This document shows, in pieces, positions 24,659 through 34,519 of a DNA stretch of 36,943 nucleotides. The stretch's first letter is position 1. Every line of letters begins with the position of its first letter. The DNA is from Candidatus Sericytochromatia bacterium. Its GTDB lineage: Bacteria; Cyanobacteriota; Sericytochromatia; UBA7694. The position numbers were made by a program, and so were the translations under genes. Where the stretch lies: contig JACYMC010000119.1 of assembly GCA_015272195.1 (NCBI GenBank), positions 1-36,943 of the forward strand. Reading direction: 5' to 3'. Below the pieces are notes generated by a model. It was given only the letters and a program-made list of their open reading frames with translations, had not been told where the DNA came from and did not search any database.

Positions 24659-27600
24659 TCAGGGTGTGTCGGTACGGTAGGCGTAGCTGACCTCCACCCG
24701 ACCCTGGGAGCTCAGGCTGGCGTTGTTCAGTTTAATGCCGGGGTCTACCTGTTGTAGCAGGGCCTGCAGATCAATGCGGAAGATCCGGCCGGATTCCGGG
24801 TCGGCCTGACCCCGGCGGTTGCGGCGCTGGTAGCGCACTTCGTGCTGTGTCAACATGTTCTCGACTTCATCGGCCAGTTTATCGGGCGCACCGGCCACCT
24901 GGGCGATCAGGTTGAATAAGGCATTTTTGAGTTTGACTTTGTCGAGGCTGACTTCCAGGTGATTGTCAACAATGCGGGTGTTGATCTCCAGCTCAGCAGA
25001 AACGCCCAGACGTTTGCGCTTGTAGGTGGCGTTTTGGATTTCGAGCTTGCCGTCAGGGTGCAGCTGCAGTTGCACATCTTTGAGGCCGCTGTCTTCGAGC
25101 TGTTTTTTGACTTCGGCCACCAGCTGGCCGCGCAGCTCGTCGGTCAGTGAGAAGGCCAGCTGGCCTTCGGGAATGGTCACGCCAGCGGGCGTGCCCTGTA
25201 CGTCAGCCGTCCAGTTGACCGTGCCCATGGGCAGCAGGGTCTTTTTGCCGTTGAGATCCACGCTCATGCGGGCATTGTGAATTTCGGAGTTGTTTCGGAC
25301 CGAAAAGCGTTCCAGTTGCATGTTCTGGTCGAGCACCAGCTCCAGATCCTCAAACTGCAGCTGGGCCCCTTCAAAGTCTGCAAAAGCCTGATCCAGGGCC
25401 TGATTAACCTGTTGCAGGCCCTGCTGAAAATCACCGCCAAAATCTTCGCGGCCCGCCAGTTTGGCCAGCAGGGCCTGCAGCTCACCTTTCTGGCTGCCGA
25501 GCTGGCCCTGCAGGGCGATCGCGATTCCACCTTCTGGCGTGCTGCGCACCGTGCCCTGGCTGTTGACTTCAATATCATCCACGGCAAAACCAAAGTTTAG
25601 GTCCTGCAGCTCAAAGCCCGAGAAGTCGCGTTTCATGCTGAAGGTGCCTTCTGCGCCGGCCGGGCTGGCCAGCTCAAAGCCGTCGACCAGACCGGAAATC
25701 TGCAGGCCTTCGCCGCGAATCTGATAGTCCTGCCCGCGATCGTTGATCTGAATCTGGCCTGAGGAGCTGATTTTCAGCGGGTGGCCGTTAAAGCTGCCTT
25801 CCAGCTGCAGTCCCTGCCCTTCAGCACCTGCAAAGCGCAGGTTCTGGGTGCGCGGGTCAAAAATCACTTCGCCATTGGTTTTGATGTTTTCCAGGCGCAG
25901 ATCGCCCAGGGTGGCGTTGATCACGCCGTTGTCAGAGCGAAAGACCATCTCCTGTGAGGGCAGAATCTGAATACTGAGCGGGCCTTCGGTGCGCAGATCC
26001 TGAATGCCCTGGCGCGGCAGAGCAGCTTGTGTCGGACCATCCCAGGCGATGATCTGCTGCTGCAGATCGTAGCTGACGCTGCCGCTGCTTTCGAGGCCTT
26101 CAATGCGGACATCGTTCAGCTGGCCCGAAACTTTGAGCTGACCACCGCTTTCTGGTGAAAAGACCAGTTTGTTGGCTTTGTGTTCAATCTGCCCCTGCAA
26201 ACGCACATCCTTGAGTTCCAGACCGTCGATCCGGCCCTGATTCAGGCGCAGATCGCCGTTGGGCAGGCTGGCAAAGTGAACTTCGCCCGTGCTGGCATCC
26301 ACGCGCACCTGTCCCTGGACCTCGATGCCCTGAAGGTCAAGCCGCAGTTCAGGGTTGACCATATCAATATGGGCGGCTTTATTGCCCTGGGTCTGCAGCT
26401 GGATCTGGTTGCCATTGAGCTGGCCGCTGAAGTCACCTTTGAGTTTAAGCCCCAGATCCGTGTCCAGCTCCAGGTTGCGCACCGATTGCAGATTGACCTC
26501 ACCGCCGGGGCTGATCTGCAGATTGCCCTGCCCCTTGAGGCTATTGACTTTGATATCACCGACCTGGCCCTGGGTGCTGAAGCGCGCTTGCTGCAGGCTG
26601 ATGCCGCCGCTGCCGTCCAGGCTGAGTTTGCCGCTGCCCTGCAGCCACTGCAGGGTGACATCACCGGCTTTGGCCGCCAGACCAAAAGATTTTGCATCCA
26701 GTGCCACCGAGCCCTGATTGAGGTTGGCCTGCAGCGTACCTTGTAAGCGCAGATCATAAAGGGTGGCGTCAGGCAGTGTCAGGCGCTTGATGCGGGCATC
26801 CGGGGTCTGGCCATTTTGTGGCAGCAGGGCCAGCTCGCCTTTGCTGAGATCGGTTTGCAGCCGGGCCTGTTTCAGGCTGAGGTCCTGAATGCCGATGCGC
26901 TCGCTGCCCTGTTGCAGCTGGCCGCTGAAGCTGAGATGCTGGCCTGCGCCGATCTCAAAGCGCACCTGTTGGGGCTGTTTGTTGTCGTGCACCAGGGTGC
27001 CCGAAAAATCCAGATTCTGAATGTTTAAAGCGCCCTGGCCGTTGCTGAGATTGCCTTTGAGCTGAACGTCGTCGGCAGTCAAACGGCTTTGGCCGTTTTG
27101 GTGCTGCATTTCCAGACCGCCGCGCACCTCTGAAAAATTCACCTGATTGGGGCCCAGATTCAGGTTGAGATTCTCGGCCTCAATCTGTCCTCCGCTGGAC
27201 TCAACGCTTCGCACCTGGCCGTTGGCCGCTACTTTCGCATCTACCTGTAAGTTTTCAATGCGCAGCTCACCGCTGACCGGCAGGTCCTGTCCGGTCAGTT
27301 TTTTTAATCGCTGTTGCAGTCCGGCGCGCTCCTGGGCTTGAACGTTGAGGTCCAGATTGAGGGCAGAGCTGACATCGGCTGAAAAGTCAGGTTTTAAGGT
27401 GGCTTCGACCTGGATATCGAGCTGATCGGGTCCCTCGCGATCGGGCACAGCGCGTGCCGCGCCGGCCTGCGAGCTGGCCACGGCCTGAATTTTTTGCATG
27501 CGCACGCTCAGATTGCCCTGGGCGTCGGTCTGCATGTTGACCAGTGAGCCACTGCCGGGCGTGAGCGATTCCAGCTTCAGGCTCTCTCCCCCGGCCAGGG

Positions 27601-28282
27601 GAATCTCTTTGAATACCGGACTGTTGGCCAGATCGGGTGTGAGGATATAGCGGGTCATGGACTGGCTGCTGACTTTGAAGCCCATATCTTTACTGAGCTG
27701 ATTGACCAAAGCTTCGGTGGCTTCGCGGGCTTTGCCAAAACTCAGGGCATTGGCGACTCTGGCTGCGCCACCGGCCAGACCACCCACTTCGAGGTGCAGC
27801 TTGTCGCCTTTGGGCTGGAGGTAGACTGAGCCCAGGCCGACCCGACCCAGGCGGGTGGGGTACGACACCGCGATGCGGTATTGTTTCTGACTGTGGTCAT
27901 AGCTCAGTTTAAAGTCCAGATCGGGGGCCTGTTTTTTGGCTTCGTCCATGCTGTTTTCGAGCAGATCCCGGCTGATGCCCAGGTTCAGATCGACTTCGCC
28001 GTGTAAATCGCGGCTGCTGCGCTGATCCAGTCCGTCCAGATCGCGCAGGCGAAAGTGGGCATCAACCTGGGCAAAGGGTGCCGGTTCGTTGTCCAGCCAG
28101 TTGACGGTCTGCAGCGAAGCACCCTGGGGAGCAACCCGAACATTGTCACGGGGGGCCAGATTCTGAGCCGGCGGGTTAAAGGCAATCGATGTGGGCGGAA
28201 GCTGGGCGGGGGTATTGCGTGGGGTTGCGGTGGAACCCGTCTGATTGATGGGGTTACCGGAAGGGGGAATCTGTAAGGCCAT
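24659..28282 (-). CDS. Large AsmA/TamB-like beta-repeat protein without signal peptide
   Basis: 1207 residues, no cysteine. After a Pro-rich N-terminus (1-60) comes a module with GEVDLNLGISRDLLENSMDEAK. Then about 700 residues of repeated short beta strands follow, in the pattern [VI]-x-[LV]-[QEK]-[GN]-x-[LI] (LQGTLQANLNQGSVALDAKSFGL, LKGQGNLQISPGGEVNLQSVRNL and so on), typical of AsmA/TamB-like or other lipid-groove proteins. The C-terminal 200 residues resemble a lipid-binding DUF2993-like module (LTDELRGQLVAEVKKQLEDSGLKDVQLQLHPDGKLEI). Real AsmA/TamB proteins have an N-terminal membrane anchor; none is present. I prefer the ATG at 28282; the upstream ATG at 28333 has no ribosome-binding site and adds a non-conserved stretch. 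The family call is by pattern only. Confidence 0.75.
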   Translation of the reverse strand: MALQIPPSGNPINQTGSTATPRNTPAQLPPTSIAFNPPAQNLAPRDNVRVAPQGASLQTVNWLDNEPAPFAQVDAHFRLRDLDGLDQRSSRDLHGEVDLNLGISRDLLENSMDEAKKQAPDLDFKLSYDHSQKQYRIAVSYPTRLGRVGLGSVYLQPKGDKLHLEVGGLAGGAARVANALSFGKAREATEALVNQLSKDMGFKVSSQSMTRYILTPDLANSPVFKEIPLAGGESLKLESLTPGSGSLVNMQTDAQGNLSVRMQKIQAVASSQAGAARAVPDREGPDQLDIQVEATLKPDFSADVSSALNLDLNVQAQERAGLQQRLKKLTGQDLPVSGELRIENLQVDAKVAANGQVRSVESSGGQIEAENLNLNLGPNQVNFSEVRGGLEMQHQNGQSRLTADDVQLKGNLSNGQGALNIQNLDFSGTLVHDNKQPQQVRFEIGAGQHLSFSGQLQQGSERIGIQDLSLKQARLQTDLSKGELALLPQNGQTPDARIKRLTLPDATLYDLRLQGTLQANLNQGSVALDAKSFGLAAKAGDVTLQWLQGSGKLSLDGSGGISLQQARFSTQGQVGDIKVNSLKGQGNLQISPGGEVNLQSVRNLELDTDLGLKLKGDFSGQLNGNQIQLQTQGNKAAHIDMVNPELRLDLQGIEVQGQVRVDASTGEVHFASLPNGDLRLNQGRIDGLELKDVRLQGQIEHKANKLVFSPESGGQLKVSGQLNDVRIEGLESSGSVSYDLQQQIIAWDGPTQAALPRQGIQDLRTEGPLSIQILPSQEMVFRSDNGVINATLGDLRLENIKTNGEVIFDPRTQNLRFAGAEGQGLQLEGSFNGHPLKISSSGQIQINDRGQDYQIRGEGLQISGLVDGFELASPAGAEGTFSMKRDFSGFELQDLNFGFAVDDIEVNSQGTVRSTPEGGIAIALQGQLGSQKGELQALLAKLAGREDFGGDFQQGLQQVNQALDQAFADFEGAQLQFEDLELVLDQNMQLERFSVRNNSEIHNARMSVDLNGKKTLLPMGTVNWTADVQGTPAGVTIPEGQLAFSLTDELRGQLVAEVKKQLEDSGLKDVQLQLHPDGKLEIQNATYKRKRLGVSAELEINTRIVDNHLEVSLDKVKLKNALFNLIAQVAGAPDKLADEVENMLTQHEVRYQRRNRRGQADPESGRIFRIDLQALLQQVDPGIKLNNASLSSQGRVEVSYAYRTDTP

Positions 28283-28424
28283 CGCTGTGCTTTCTCTGAC
28301 TTTCTTTAAACTGCTGCCAGGGGGGCAGGGCATGGTTATGTGTTGTTATTATCGCCTGCTAATGCCTGCTTCTTGTCAGATGTCGCCAACTTCAGATCTG
28401 ACGGCCAGATATTTTTGCACGGGC

Positions 28425-28763
28425 TCAGGTCTGAATGCGCAAACGCAGGGCCTCAGCCCGGGCTGAATAAAGGCGCTGGGCCTGAACTGTGTTCAGCAGG
28501 GCCAGGGCATCTGCTGAACGCCCCAGGCGCCAGCTGATATAGGCCAGTGCCAGGTAAGGGGCCTCCAGATCGGGGCGAGCTTCAATGGCCTGATGAAAGC
28601 AGTCTATCGCACGGATGATGCTGGCCTGCTGAACCGGCTGGGCCTGCAGGGCTTCACGCATCAGCTGATCGCCGCGCTCAAACAGGCGCTGGGCCAGCTT
28701 TGCCTTGCGCTCCTGCTGACCCTGGCGATCACTGAGACGCTGGATTCTGGGGATTTCAGTCAA
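28425..28763 (-). CDS. TPR-like small helical protein
   Basis: 112 residues from a TTG at 28763 that overlaps the stop of the upstream gene. The frame stays open to 28811, where an ATG would give 128 residues but lies deep inside the upstream gene. Helices include AIDCFHQAIEARPDLEAPYLALAYISWRLGRSADALALLNTV, which fits one to two tetratricopeptide repeats (A-x3-[FY]-x2-A-[IL] and Y-x-L-A-x2-[YW]). TPRs mediate protein contacts. It sits between two large cysteine-free proteins on the same strand, so it may be their chaperone or partner; this is inference. Confidence 0.6.
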   Translation of the reverse strand: MTEIPRIQRLSDRQGQQERKAKLAQRLFERGDQLMREALQAQPVQQASIIRAIDCFHQAIEARPDLEAPYLALAYISWRLGRSADALALLNTVQAQRLYSARAEALRLRIQT

Positions 28764-30855
28764 TTTCGTGTACCTGAAACTGCCCTTCAATCCAGGCATG
28801 GCTGGCCGCACTGAGGTCTGTCTGGTAGTGATTTAAATTAATAAAGGCTGTGCCTGCACGCAGCGCGGCCAGATTGGTCTGGGTGGGCAGGGCCACTACC
28901 CGCAGCTCAATGGGCTGGGTTAAGGGCGCTAAATCCAGCCCGTTTTCGGCAATATAGCTGTTGAGCTGGGCTTGCTTCATTTCGGCAACCTGCTGCAGCA
29001 CGGGTAAAAACTGAATGGACTTTTCTGGTTCATCGACCACCGCGTTTAAGCGCGGGGGCAAGCCGTTTTCTGCGTAGGCTCCGGCCATGTTTTCGGTCGA
29101 GAAAGCCCTGTCAAAGAGCAGCGTCGCCAGCATGGCTTTGACCCCGGTTTCGCCGCGCCCTTCGAGGCCCAGAGCGGCAAAAATATCCTGCCTGCTGTTG
29201 TTGGGGCCTTCGACTTTGTCGAAGATCAGCTCGCCGTCCTGAATGTACTGCTGAAAATCTGCCGGGTTCTGACCAAAGGCTGTAATCAGTGCTTCAGGCC
29301 CCCCAAAAAATGTGCTGCCCGTGTTGAGCAAATCTTCATCGCTGATTTTGCGGTTGTTGACCGAAATGGTGTTGCTTTCAGCAAAAGTGTTTCTGGCACG
29401 CTCCAGATTAAAGCCGGTCTGGGCTTCGACCACCGTATTGGCATTGCTGGCCTTGCTGCCCGAAACATCGACGGTGAAGCGATCGCCGGGACGAAACATC
29501 TCATCAAAGGAGCGGACGGCCAGGTTGACCGGGCTAAAATGGGTTTCGCTGACGCTGGGAGGTGTGACCTCCAGGCTGGCGCCAAAAAAGCGGCGCTGCA
29601 TACTGGTGGCGCGGCCATCGGTGCCGTCACCCCGGCCAATAAACAAATCACCGTGCTGAAAGTAGTTCTGCTGCTCGCCGGGGTCCAGCCGGGCGTAGGC
29701 TTCTGGCGACAGGGCCGCCTGATGGCTTTGCATTTTGGTGTTGGTATCGCTGGCAGACTGCACCCTGGGTGAGAGCACGTTCAGCATACCCTGCAGCTTG
29801 TCAACAAACTGCGGATCCAGTCCACCGTTTTCATCCAGCAGGCTGGCGGGCAGCTCCCCCTGACTCATCTGATAAACCCCGGCGGCAATTTGCTCAAAGG
29901 CCTGGGTTTCAGCATAAGGGTTGCCTTCGGCCTGCTGATTGCGCTGCATGGCTTCGACAAACTGCACTTCGCTTACATTGCCCAGGCTTTGCTGGATATT
30001 AAATTCATAGGCCAGCATCTGGGTATACAGACGGGTACGATCGGCGGGGGCCAGGGCGTTGAATTGCGTGGCAAAGTTTGTTTCAGAGGCGCTGGGCGCG
30101 GTCACTTTGGGCGAAATCCAGAGTTGGGGTGCCCCGTTCTGAATCTGGACACCATTGGCAAAGCGGGGATCATGGCCGTCGGCTGTGGCCTGGCCGTTGT
30201 TAAACTGCCACATACGGCTTGAAAACTCTTCGACCGGCATCTCCAGCAATTGTTGCTGGATCTCCTGGGCTGTGCCTTGCAGGGGGGCCAGCTCAGCCTG
30301 TTGGGCATTGGCCTGGTTCACAATCGTCTGCTTGTCAGACAAACTGGCATCAAAGTGCAGTTGGCCCGGCGTGGTCTGGGTCAGGTTTTTTTCGCTGCCG
30401 AGCTGAAACTGGGTCTGGCCGTCCTGCTGCATGACTTGCAAATAGTCATCCAGCGCAAAGGGGGCGGCCTGATCCGGTGTGGCCAGCAGATGGCTTTTGA
30501 GCTGTTCGACCAGAGCGCCTCTTTGCTCCGGGTTCAGTTTTTCCAGCGATAAAAAGTAGTTGTCGCTGCCCTGCTCCAGCACCAGCACAGAGGCGCTTTG
30601 CAGGTCGTTGATTTCCTGCTCAAGGTTTTCAGGGCGGGTCAGATTGGCAATGCCGTCGTTTGCCAGATGGACTTCAGAGATATTCTGGCCCTGTCGGGTT
30701 TACTTGATCACTTCGGCGTTGGTTTTTCCGATTGCTGTGCTTTCAGTGTAGCTGGTGGACTGTTTGGCACGTACTCGGTTCTGGGAAACCACTCTGGATC
30801 TGGCGTCGTCTGCGTTCAGCTGATTGAGCTGAAACGGCCCCTGAAGATTTGGCAT
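28756..30855 (-). CDS. About 700-codon protein of unknown function, interrupted by an in-frame TAA
   Basis: From an ATG at 30855 the frame runs M-P-N-L-Q-G-P-F-Q-L ... E-V-I-K, meets TAA at codon 52 (30700-30702) and stays open in the same frame for 648 codons to the TGA at 28756. The remaining frame can only start at GTG 30588, which has no ribosome-binding site. The protein has no cysteine, signal peptide or membrane segment. It is Gln/Asn-rich with a helical N-half. Near the middle, RFTVDVSGSKASN recalls the D-x-S-x-S of von Willebrand A domains, and the end ELRVVALPTQTNLAAL recalls their last strand; this is only suggestive. It lies 57 bp downstream of the aldehyde dehydrogenase gene on the same strand. 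Confidence 0.65.
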
Positions 30856-30912
30856 GGTGGTGTACTCACTTTCTGCATCTCTGATGCAGGTTCTGCAGCG
30901 CTTATAGACCGT

Positions 30913-32316
30913 TTATTTCATTACCTGACGCAGTACTTTTTCTTTCCAGCCGTTATAAGGTGGGTAGCGCAGGGGCAGATCCAGCTTGAGCGGCCGCTTC
31001 ATGATGGCTTTGCGGTGAGAAAAGGTTTCAAAGCTGTAGCGCCCGTGATAGGCGCCCATGCCGCTGCCCCCGATGCCACCAAAGGGCAGGTAGGGTGTGG
31101 CCAGATGCACGATGGTGTCGTTGATACAGCCGCCGCCAAAGCTGAGACCGCCCATCACCAGCTCGTGGTGGGCCGGGTTTTCTGAGAACAGATACAGCGC
31201 CAGGGGGCGGGGCCGCTGGCGGATCTGCTCAACGGCTTCCTGTAGGGAGCGGTAGGTCAGCACCGGCAGCAGGGGGCCAAAGATTTCGTCCTGCATGACC
31301 GGATCTTCCCAGCTGACGGGCGAAAGAATCGTCGGGGCGATGTAGCGCTGGGTGGCATCGGTCTGACCCCCCACAATCACCTGTTCAGCGGGCATTAAGG
31401 CGGTCAGACGCTCAAAGTGTGCGGCATTGACAATACGGGCATAGTCCGGGCTGGCTTTGGGCTCCAGGCCATAAAAATCTTTCAGGGCCTGCTTCATGGC
31501 CTGAATCAGATCGACCTTCATTTCGGGCGGTACCAGCACATAATCGGGTGCCACACAGGTCTGGCCAGCATTCATAAATTTGCCCCAGACAATGCGCCGG
31601 GCCGTAACATCCAGCGGGACGCCCCGATCCACAATGCAGGGGCTTTTGCCGCCCAGCTCCAGCACCACTGGCGTCAGATGCTCAGCCGCCTGCTGCATCA
31701 CGATTTTGCCCACGCGGGTGCTACCCGTAAAAAAGATATGGTCAAAACGTTCAGCCAGCAGGGCCTGGTTCACGTCCAGGGCCCCTTCATAGAGACTGAT
31801 ATAGTGGGGATCAAAGGTTTTTTGAATCAGTTCTGCCATTAAGGCTGAGGTTGCTGGTGCCAGCTCTGAGGGCTTGAGTACCGCACAGTTGCCTGCGGCC
31901 AGTGCGCCCACCAGCGGTGCCACCAGCAGCTGAAAGGGGTAATTCCAGGGGGCCATGATCAGGCAGAGGCCATAAGGCTCATAAATCAGGTGGCTGCTGC
32001 CGGGCTGATGCACCAGCGGGGTTTTGACCTCTTCGATCGCCATCCATTCGGGCAGATGTTTGATCGTAAAGCGGATATCGTCGAGCACAAAGCCCACCTC
32101 AGCGGCATAGGCTTCAAAGGCGGGTTTGCCCAGATCCTGTTTCAGGGCGGCTAAAATGCGGGGCTCGTAGCGTTGAATGGCCTGTTGTAAAGCCTGCAAC
32201 TGGCCCAGACGAAAAGCCAGCGGGCGGGTCTGGCCGCTGGCAAAGTAGTTGCGCTGGTCTGCCAGACGCTCCGCCAGATGGCCGGGACGTATGGGGGTAA
32301 GGGCTGTTTCTGACAT
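30913..32316 (-). CDS. Aldehyde dehydrogenase, ALDH3-like
   Basis: 467 residues. NAD(P)-dependent oxidation of aldehydes to acids, typically fatty or aromatic aldehydes in this subgroup. Landmarks are APWNYPFQLLVAPLVGALAAGNCAVLKPSELAPATS, FFTGSTRVGK (cofactor site), LELGGKSPCIV (general-base Glu, about residue 218), NAGQTCVAPDYVL (catalytic Cys, about 250), EIFGPLLPVL and PFGGIGGSGMGAYHG. The short length (under 480) and LPFGGIGGSGMGAYHG place it in the ALDH3 branch. GGAGG is 6 nt before the ATG at 32316; the ATG at 32322 touches it and is unlikely to be used. Confidence 0.94.
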   Translation of the reverse strand: MSETALTPIRPGHLAERLADQRNYFASGQTRPLAFRLGQLQALQQAIQRYEPRILAALKQDLGKPAFEAYAAEVGFVLDDIRFTIKHLPEWMAIEEVKTPLVHQPGSSHLIYEPYGLCLIMAPWNYPFQLLVAPLVGALAAGNCAVLKPSELAPATSALMAELIQKTFDPHYISLYEGALDVNQALLAERFDHIFFTGSTRVGKIVMQQAAEHLTPVVLELGGKSPCIVDRGVPLDVTARRIVWGKFMNAGQTCVAPDYVLVPPEMKVDLIQAMKQALKDFYGLEPKASPDYARIVNAAHFERLTALMPAEQVIVGGQTDATQRYIAPTILSPVSWEDPVMQDEIFGPLLPVLTYRSLQEAVEQIRQRPRPLALYLFSENPAHHELVMGGLSFGGGCINDTIVHLATPYLPFGGIGGSGMGAYHGRYSFETFSHRKAIMKRPLKLDLPLRYPPYNGWKEKVLRQVMK

Positions 32317-32383
32317 GGGCATCCTCCGCTGTTTTTTTTATTGTAACCGATTTGGCATCAGCCCATTTGAAACGCTGTTCAGA

Positions 32384-32410
32384 AAGCCCCGGCGCGGACT
32401 ATGCTAAAAG
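32384..32410 (+). promoter_or_regulatory. Weak promoter candidate of the peroxidase gene
   Basis: TTCAGA and TATGCT are about 16-17 bp apart, roughly 35-60 bp ahead of the ATG at 32445. The match is only moderate. Confidence 0.3.
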
Positions 32411-32444
32411 CAGACGCAACAAAGAATATCTGTGGGTGAAAAAC

Positions 32445-33650
32445 ATGCAACACAAGGCCTGGCTGGCAGGTTTTATTCTGCTCCTGGGCTGTCAGCCACC
32501 AGGGCTTAACAAAGACGGCTCACCCCGTTTTGTGGCACAGGAACGTGATCTGATTTTTTCGCTCTCGCCTTTGGCTGAGCCGCCCGCCAACCCCAGTAAT
32601 CGCTGGGCCGACGACCCACAGGCCGCCCATCTGGGCCAGTATCTTTTTTACGAGCCGCGTCTGTCGGTCAATGGGCAGTTGAGCTGCGCCAGCTGCCACA
32701 ATCCGGGGCTGGGCTGGTCAGATGCCCGCCCGGTGGCTGTGGGGCTGGGTACTGGCACGCGCAACAGCCCCAGCCTCTGGAATGTGGCTCAGCAGCGCTG
32801 GCTGTTCTGGGATGGCCGCAGCGACAGTCTCTGGTCCCAGGCCATTCAGCCGCTTGAAAGCCCTCTTGAAATGGGGCATCCCCGTGCGGATGTTTATGCT
32901 CTGTTTCAGCGTGAGGCGGATTTAAAAGCGGGTTACGAGGCGGTGTTTGGCCCTCTGCCCCCCAATACACCCGCAGGCATTGACCGTTTTATCAGCCATA
33001 TGGGCAAGGCGCTGGAGGCCTTTCAGCGCCGCATTCGCAGCGGCGAGAGTCCGTTTGACCGTTTTGCGCGGGCGCTGCGTCAGCAGGATCTGCCGGCTGC
33101 TGATGCCGCACTGAGCGTGGAAGCCCAAAAAGGCTTACGCCTGTTTATTGGCCGCGGACAATGTATCCTGTGCCATTCGGGCCCACACTTCAGCGATGGC
33201 GAGTTTCATAATCTGGGCCTGCCCAGGCGGCCCGGCCAGCCGGAGGATCCGGGACGCTTTGCCGGTATCGCGGCCCTCAAACGTGACCCCCTGAACGCGC
33301 TGGGGGCTTACAGTGATTTGCCGGCCAACGATACCTGGGCCGACAAGCTGCGCTATGTGGTGCAGCAGCCCGAGAACCAGGGTGAGTTCAAAACCCCCGG
33401 CCTGCGCGAGGTTGCCCAGACCGGCCCGTATATGCACGATGGCCGTTTTGACACCCTGGAGCAGGTGATTGCCTTTTACAGCACCGTGGGCCGTGAGCCT
33501 GCTGCCCTGGGACGTCGTGAAGACACCCTGCAGCCGCTGAATCTGAACGCCGAAGAAATCGCCCAGCTGGCGGCCTTTTTACGCAGTCTCAGCAGCGGCC
33601 CGCCGGAGGCGGCCCTGACGCAGCAGCCCAAAAGTGTGGTTTTCGAATAA
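32445..33650 (+). CDS. Di-haem cytochrome c peroxidase / MauG family lipoprotein
   Basis: 401 residues from the chosen start. The family uses two c-type haems, in the periplasm or on the outer membrane, to reduce peroxide or oxidise proteins. Both haem sites are present: CASCH (81-85) and CILCH (240-244). Also present are RNSPSLWNVAQQRWLFWDGRSDSLWSQA, the interdomain region with FKTPGLREVAQTGPYMHDG, and LEQVIAFYSTVG. The N-terminus MQHKAWLAGFILLLGC has a lipobox, so it is probably lipid-anchored at C16. A TTG at 32352 in the same frame would add a non-signal stretch and is unlikely. Divergent from the aldehyde dehydrogenase gene. Confidence 0.92.
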   Translation: MQHKAWLAGFILLLGCQPPGLNKDGSPRFVAQERDLIFSLSPLAEPPANPSNRWADDPQAAHLGQYLFYEPRLSVNGQLSCASCHNPGLGWSDARPVAVGLGTGTRNSPSLWNVAQQRWLFWDGRSDSLWSQAIQPLESPLEMGHPRADVYALFQREADLKAGYEAVFGPLPPNTPAGIDRFISHMGKALEAFQRRIRSGESPFDRFARALRQQDLPAADAALSVEAQKGLRLFIGRGQCILCHSGPHFSDGEFHNLGLPRRPGQPEDPGRFAGIAALKRDPLNALGAYSDLPANDTWADKLRYVVQQPENQGEFKTPGLREVAQTGPYMHDGRFDTLEQVIAFYSTVGREPAALGRREDTLQPLNLNAEEIAQLAAFLRSLSSGPPEAALTQQPKSVVFE

Positions 33651-33662
33651 CCAGGCTTTGGC

Positions 33663-34388
33663 TTACGATGCCGCGCTGAGGTGAGAAGCGCCCAGTACCT
33701 GGTGATGGGCGCTGCAGCGAGGCTGGTACTCTTCATCGCCAATCAATACTGTGGGGCTGTCATAAGGGGCTGGCTGGCCGTTGATCAGGCGCTGGGTCAG
33801 GGTGGCAGGCTGACCACAGCTTTCGCAGCGGGCTTCACGGGCCATTTTTTTCTGACAAAAGCCAATCACGTCTTCCATGGAGAGCATGTCCTGGCCCAGC
33901 TGGCGCAGGGGGAAGTACTCCCCCCGGAAATCCCGGTCGAGCCCAGAAAGATACACAGAAACACCTGCCTGCATCACGCGCTGCAGGACTTTCAGCAGCT
34001 CGGCATCCAGTAAAAAAACCTCGTCAATCAGGCAGGCCCGCAGAGCTGAATCACAGCGGAATGTCTGGCGCAGTGGCAAAACCGAGCCTGTGGCAGAGGG
34101 TGACGCAAGGCTGGGCAGCTTGTCAAAAAAAGTCCGGGGTGTTTGCAGGGCCTGCTGAATCATGCGCCAGAGATCCTGTGAGCTGGCCACAGCGAGTGCC
34201 TGAATATGCTGGCTCTGGGGCTGACGTGAGCGGATAAAATGGCCGTCGCGGGTGTCTTGTACAGGTTTAAAGCTTAAGAAGCTGTGGTGCTGCTTCAGCA
34301 GCTGCTGTGATGTTTCAATCAGAAACAGGGATTTGCCACTTTTCATCGGGCCATAGCAGATTTCAGAGTGAACAGACAATTCGGGCAC
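33663..34388 (-). CDS. tdk: Thymidine kinase (type II), enlarged
   Basis: 241 residues. It phosphorylates thymidine for nucleotide salvage. The P-loop GPMKSGKS is at 13-20, FKPVQDTRDG at 40-49, the catalytic IDEVFLL at 121-127 (Glu123), and the thymidine lasso region at SGLDRDFRGEYFP (148-160). Zinc ligands are C188 and C191 (CESC) and RCSAHH (C225, H228 or H229). It is about 45 residues longer than usual because of an insertion between about 70 and 115. The GTG start has GAGGAG 8 nt upstream. It ends 12 bp past the convergent peroxidase gene. Confidence 0.92.
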   Translation of the reverse strand: MPELSVHSEICYGPMKSGKSLFLIETSQQLLKQHHSFLSFKPVQDTRDGHFIRSRQPQSQHIQALAVASSQDLWRMIQQALQTPRTFFDKLPSLASPSATGSVLPLRQTFRCDSALRACLIDEVFLLDAELLKVLQRVMQAGVSVYLSGLDRDFRGEYFPLRQLGQDMLSMEDVIGFCQKKMAREARCESCGQPATLTQRLINGQPAPYDSPTVLIGDEEYQPRCSAHHQVLGASHLSAAS

Positions 34389-34486
34389 CGGCTGGACTCC
34401 TCAACGGATGTGTGATCTCGGATCATCTTAACACGATTTTCGCAGGAACCCGAACCGGGCACCTGCGGAAATCAGAAGCAGATATC

Positions 34487-34507
34487 AGGTGTTGGCTGTC
34501 AACACCT
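34487..34507 (-). terminator. Possible terminator hairpin after the repeat protein gene
   Basis: AGGTGTTG (34487-34494) and CAACACCT (34500-34507) form a perfect 8-bp stem with a 5-nt loop, 12 bp past the stop of the minus-strand gene. There is no clear T-run. The rest of 34389-34519 holds nothing recognisable. Confidence 0.35.
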
Positions 34508-34519
34508 TCAGGGCCTGTC

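Noticed and set aside
30873-30889. Inverted repeat CTGCATC-tct-GATGCAG as an operator
   Set aside because: It is a short 7-bp hairpin in a leader, without second copies or a known regulator; not enough to call a site.
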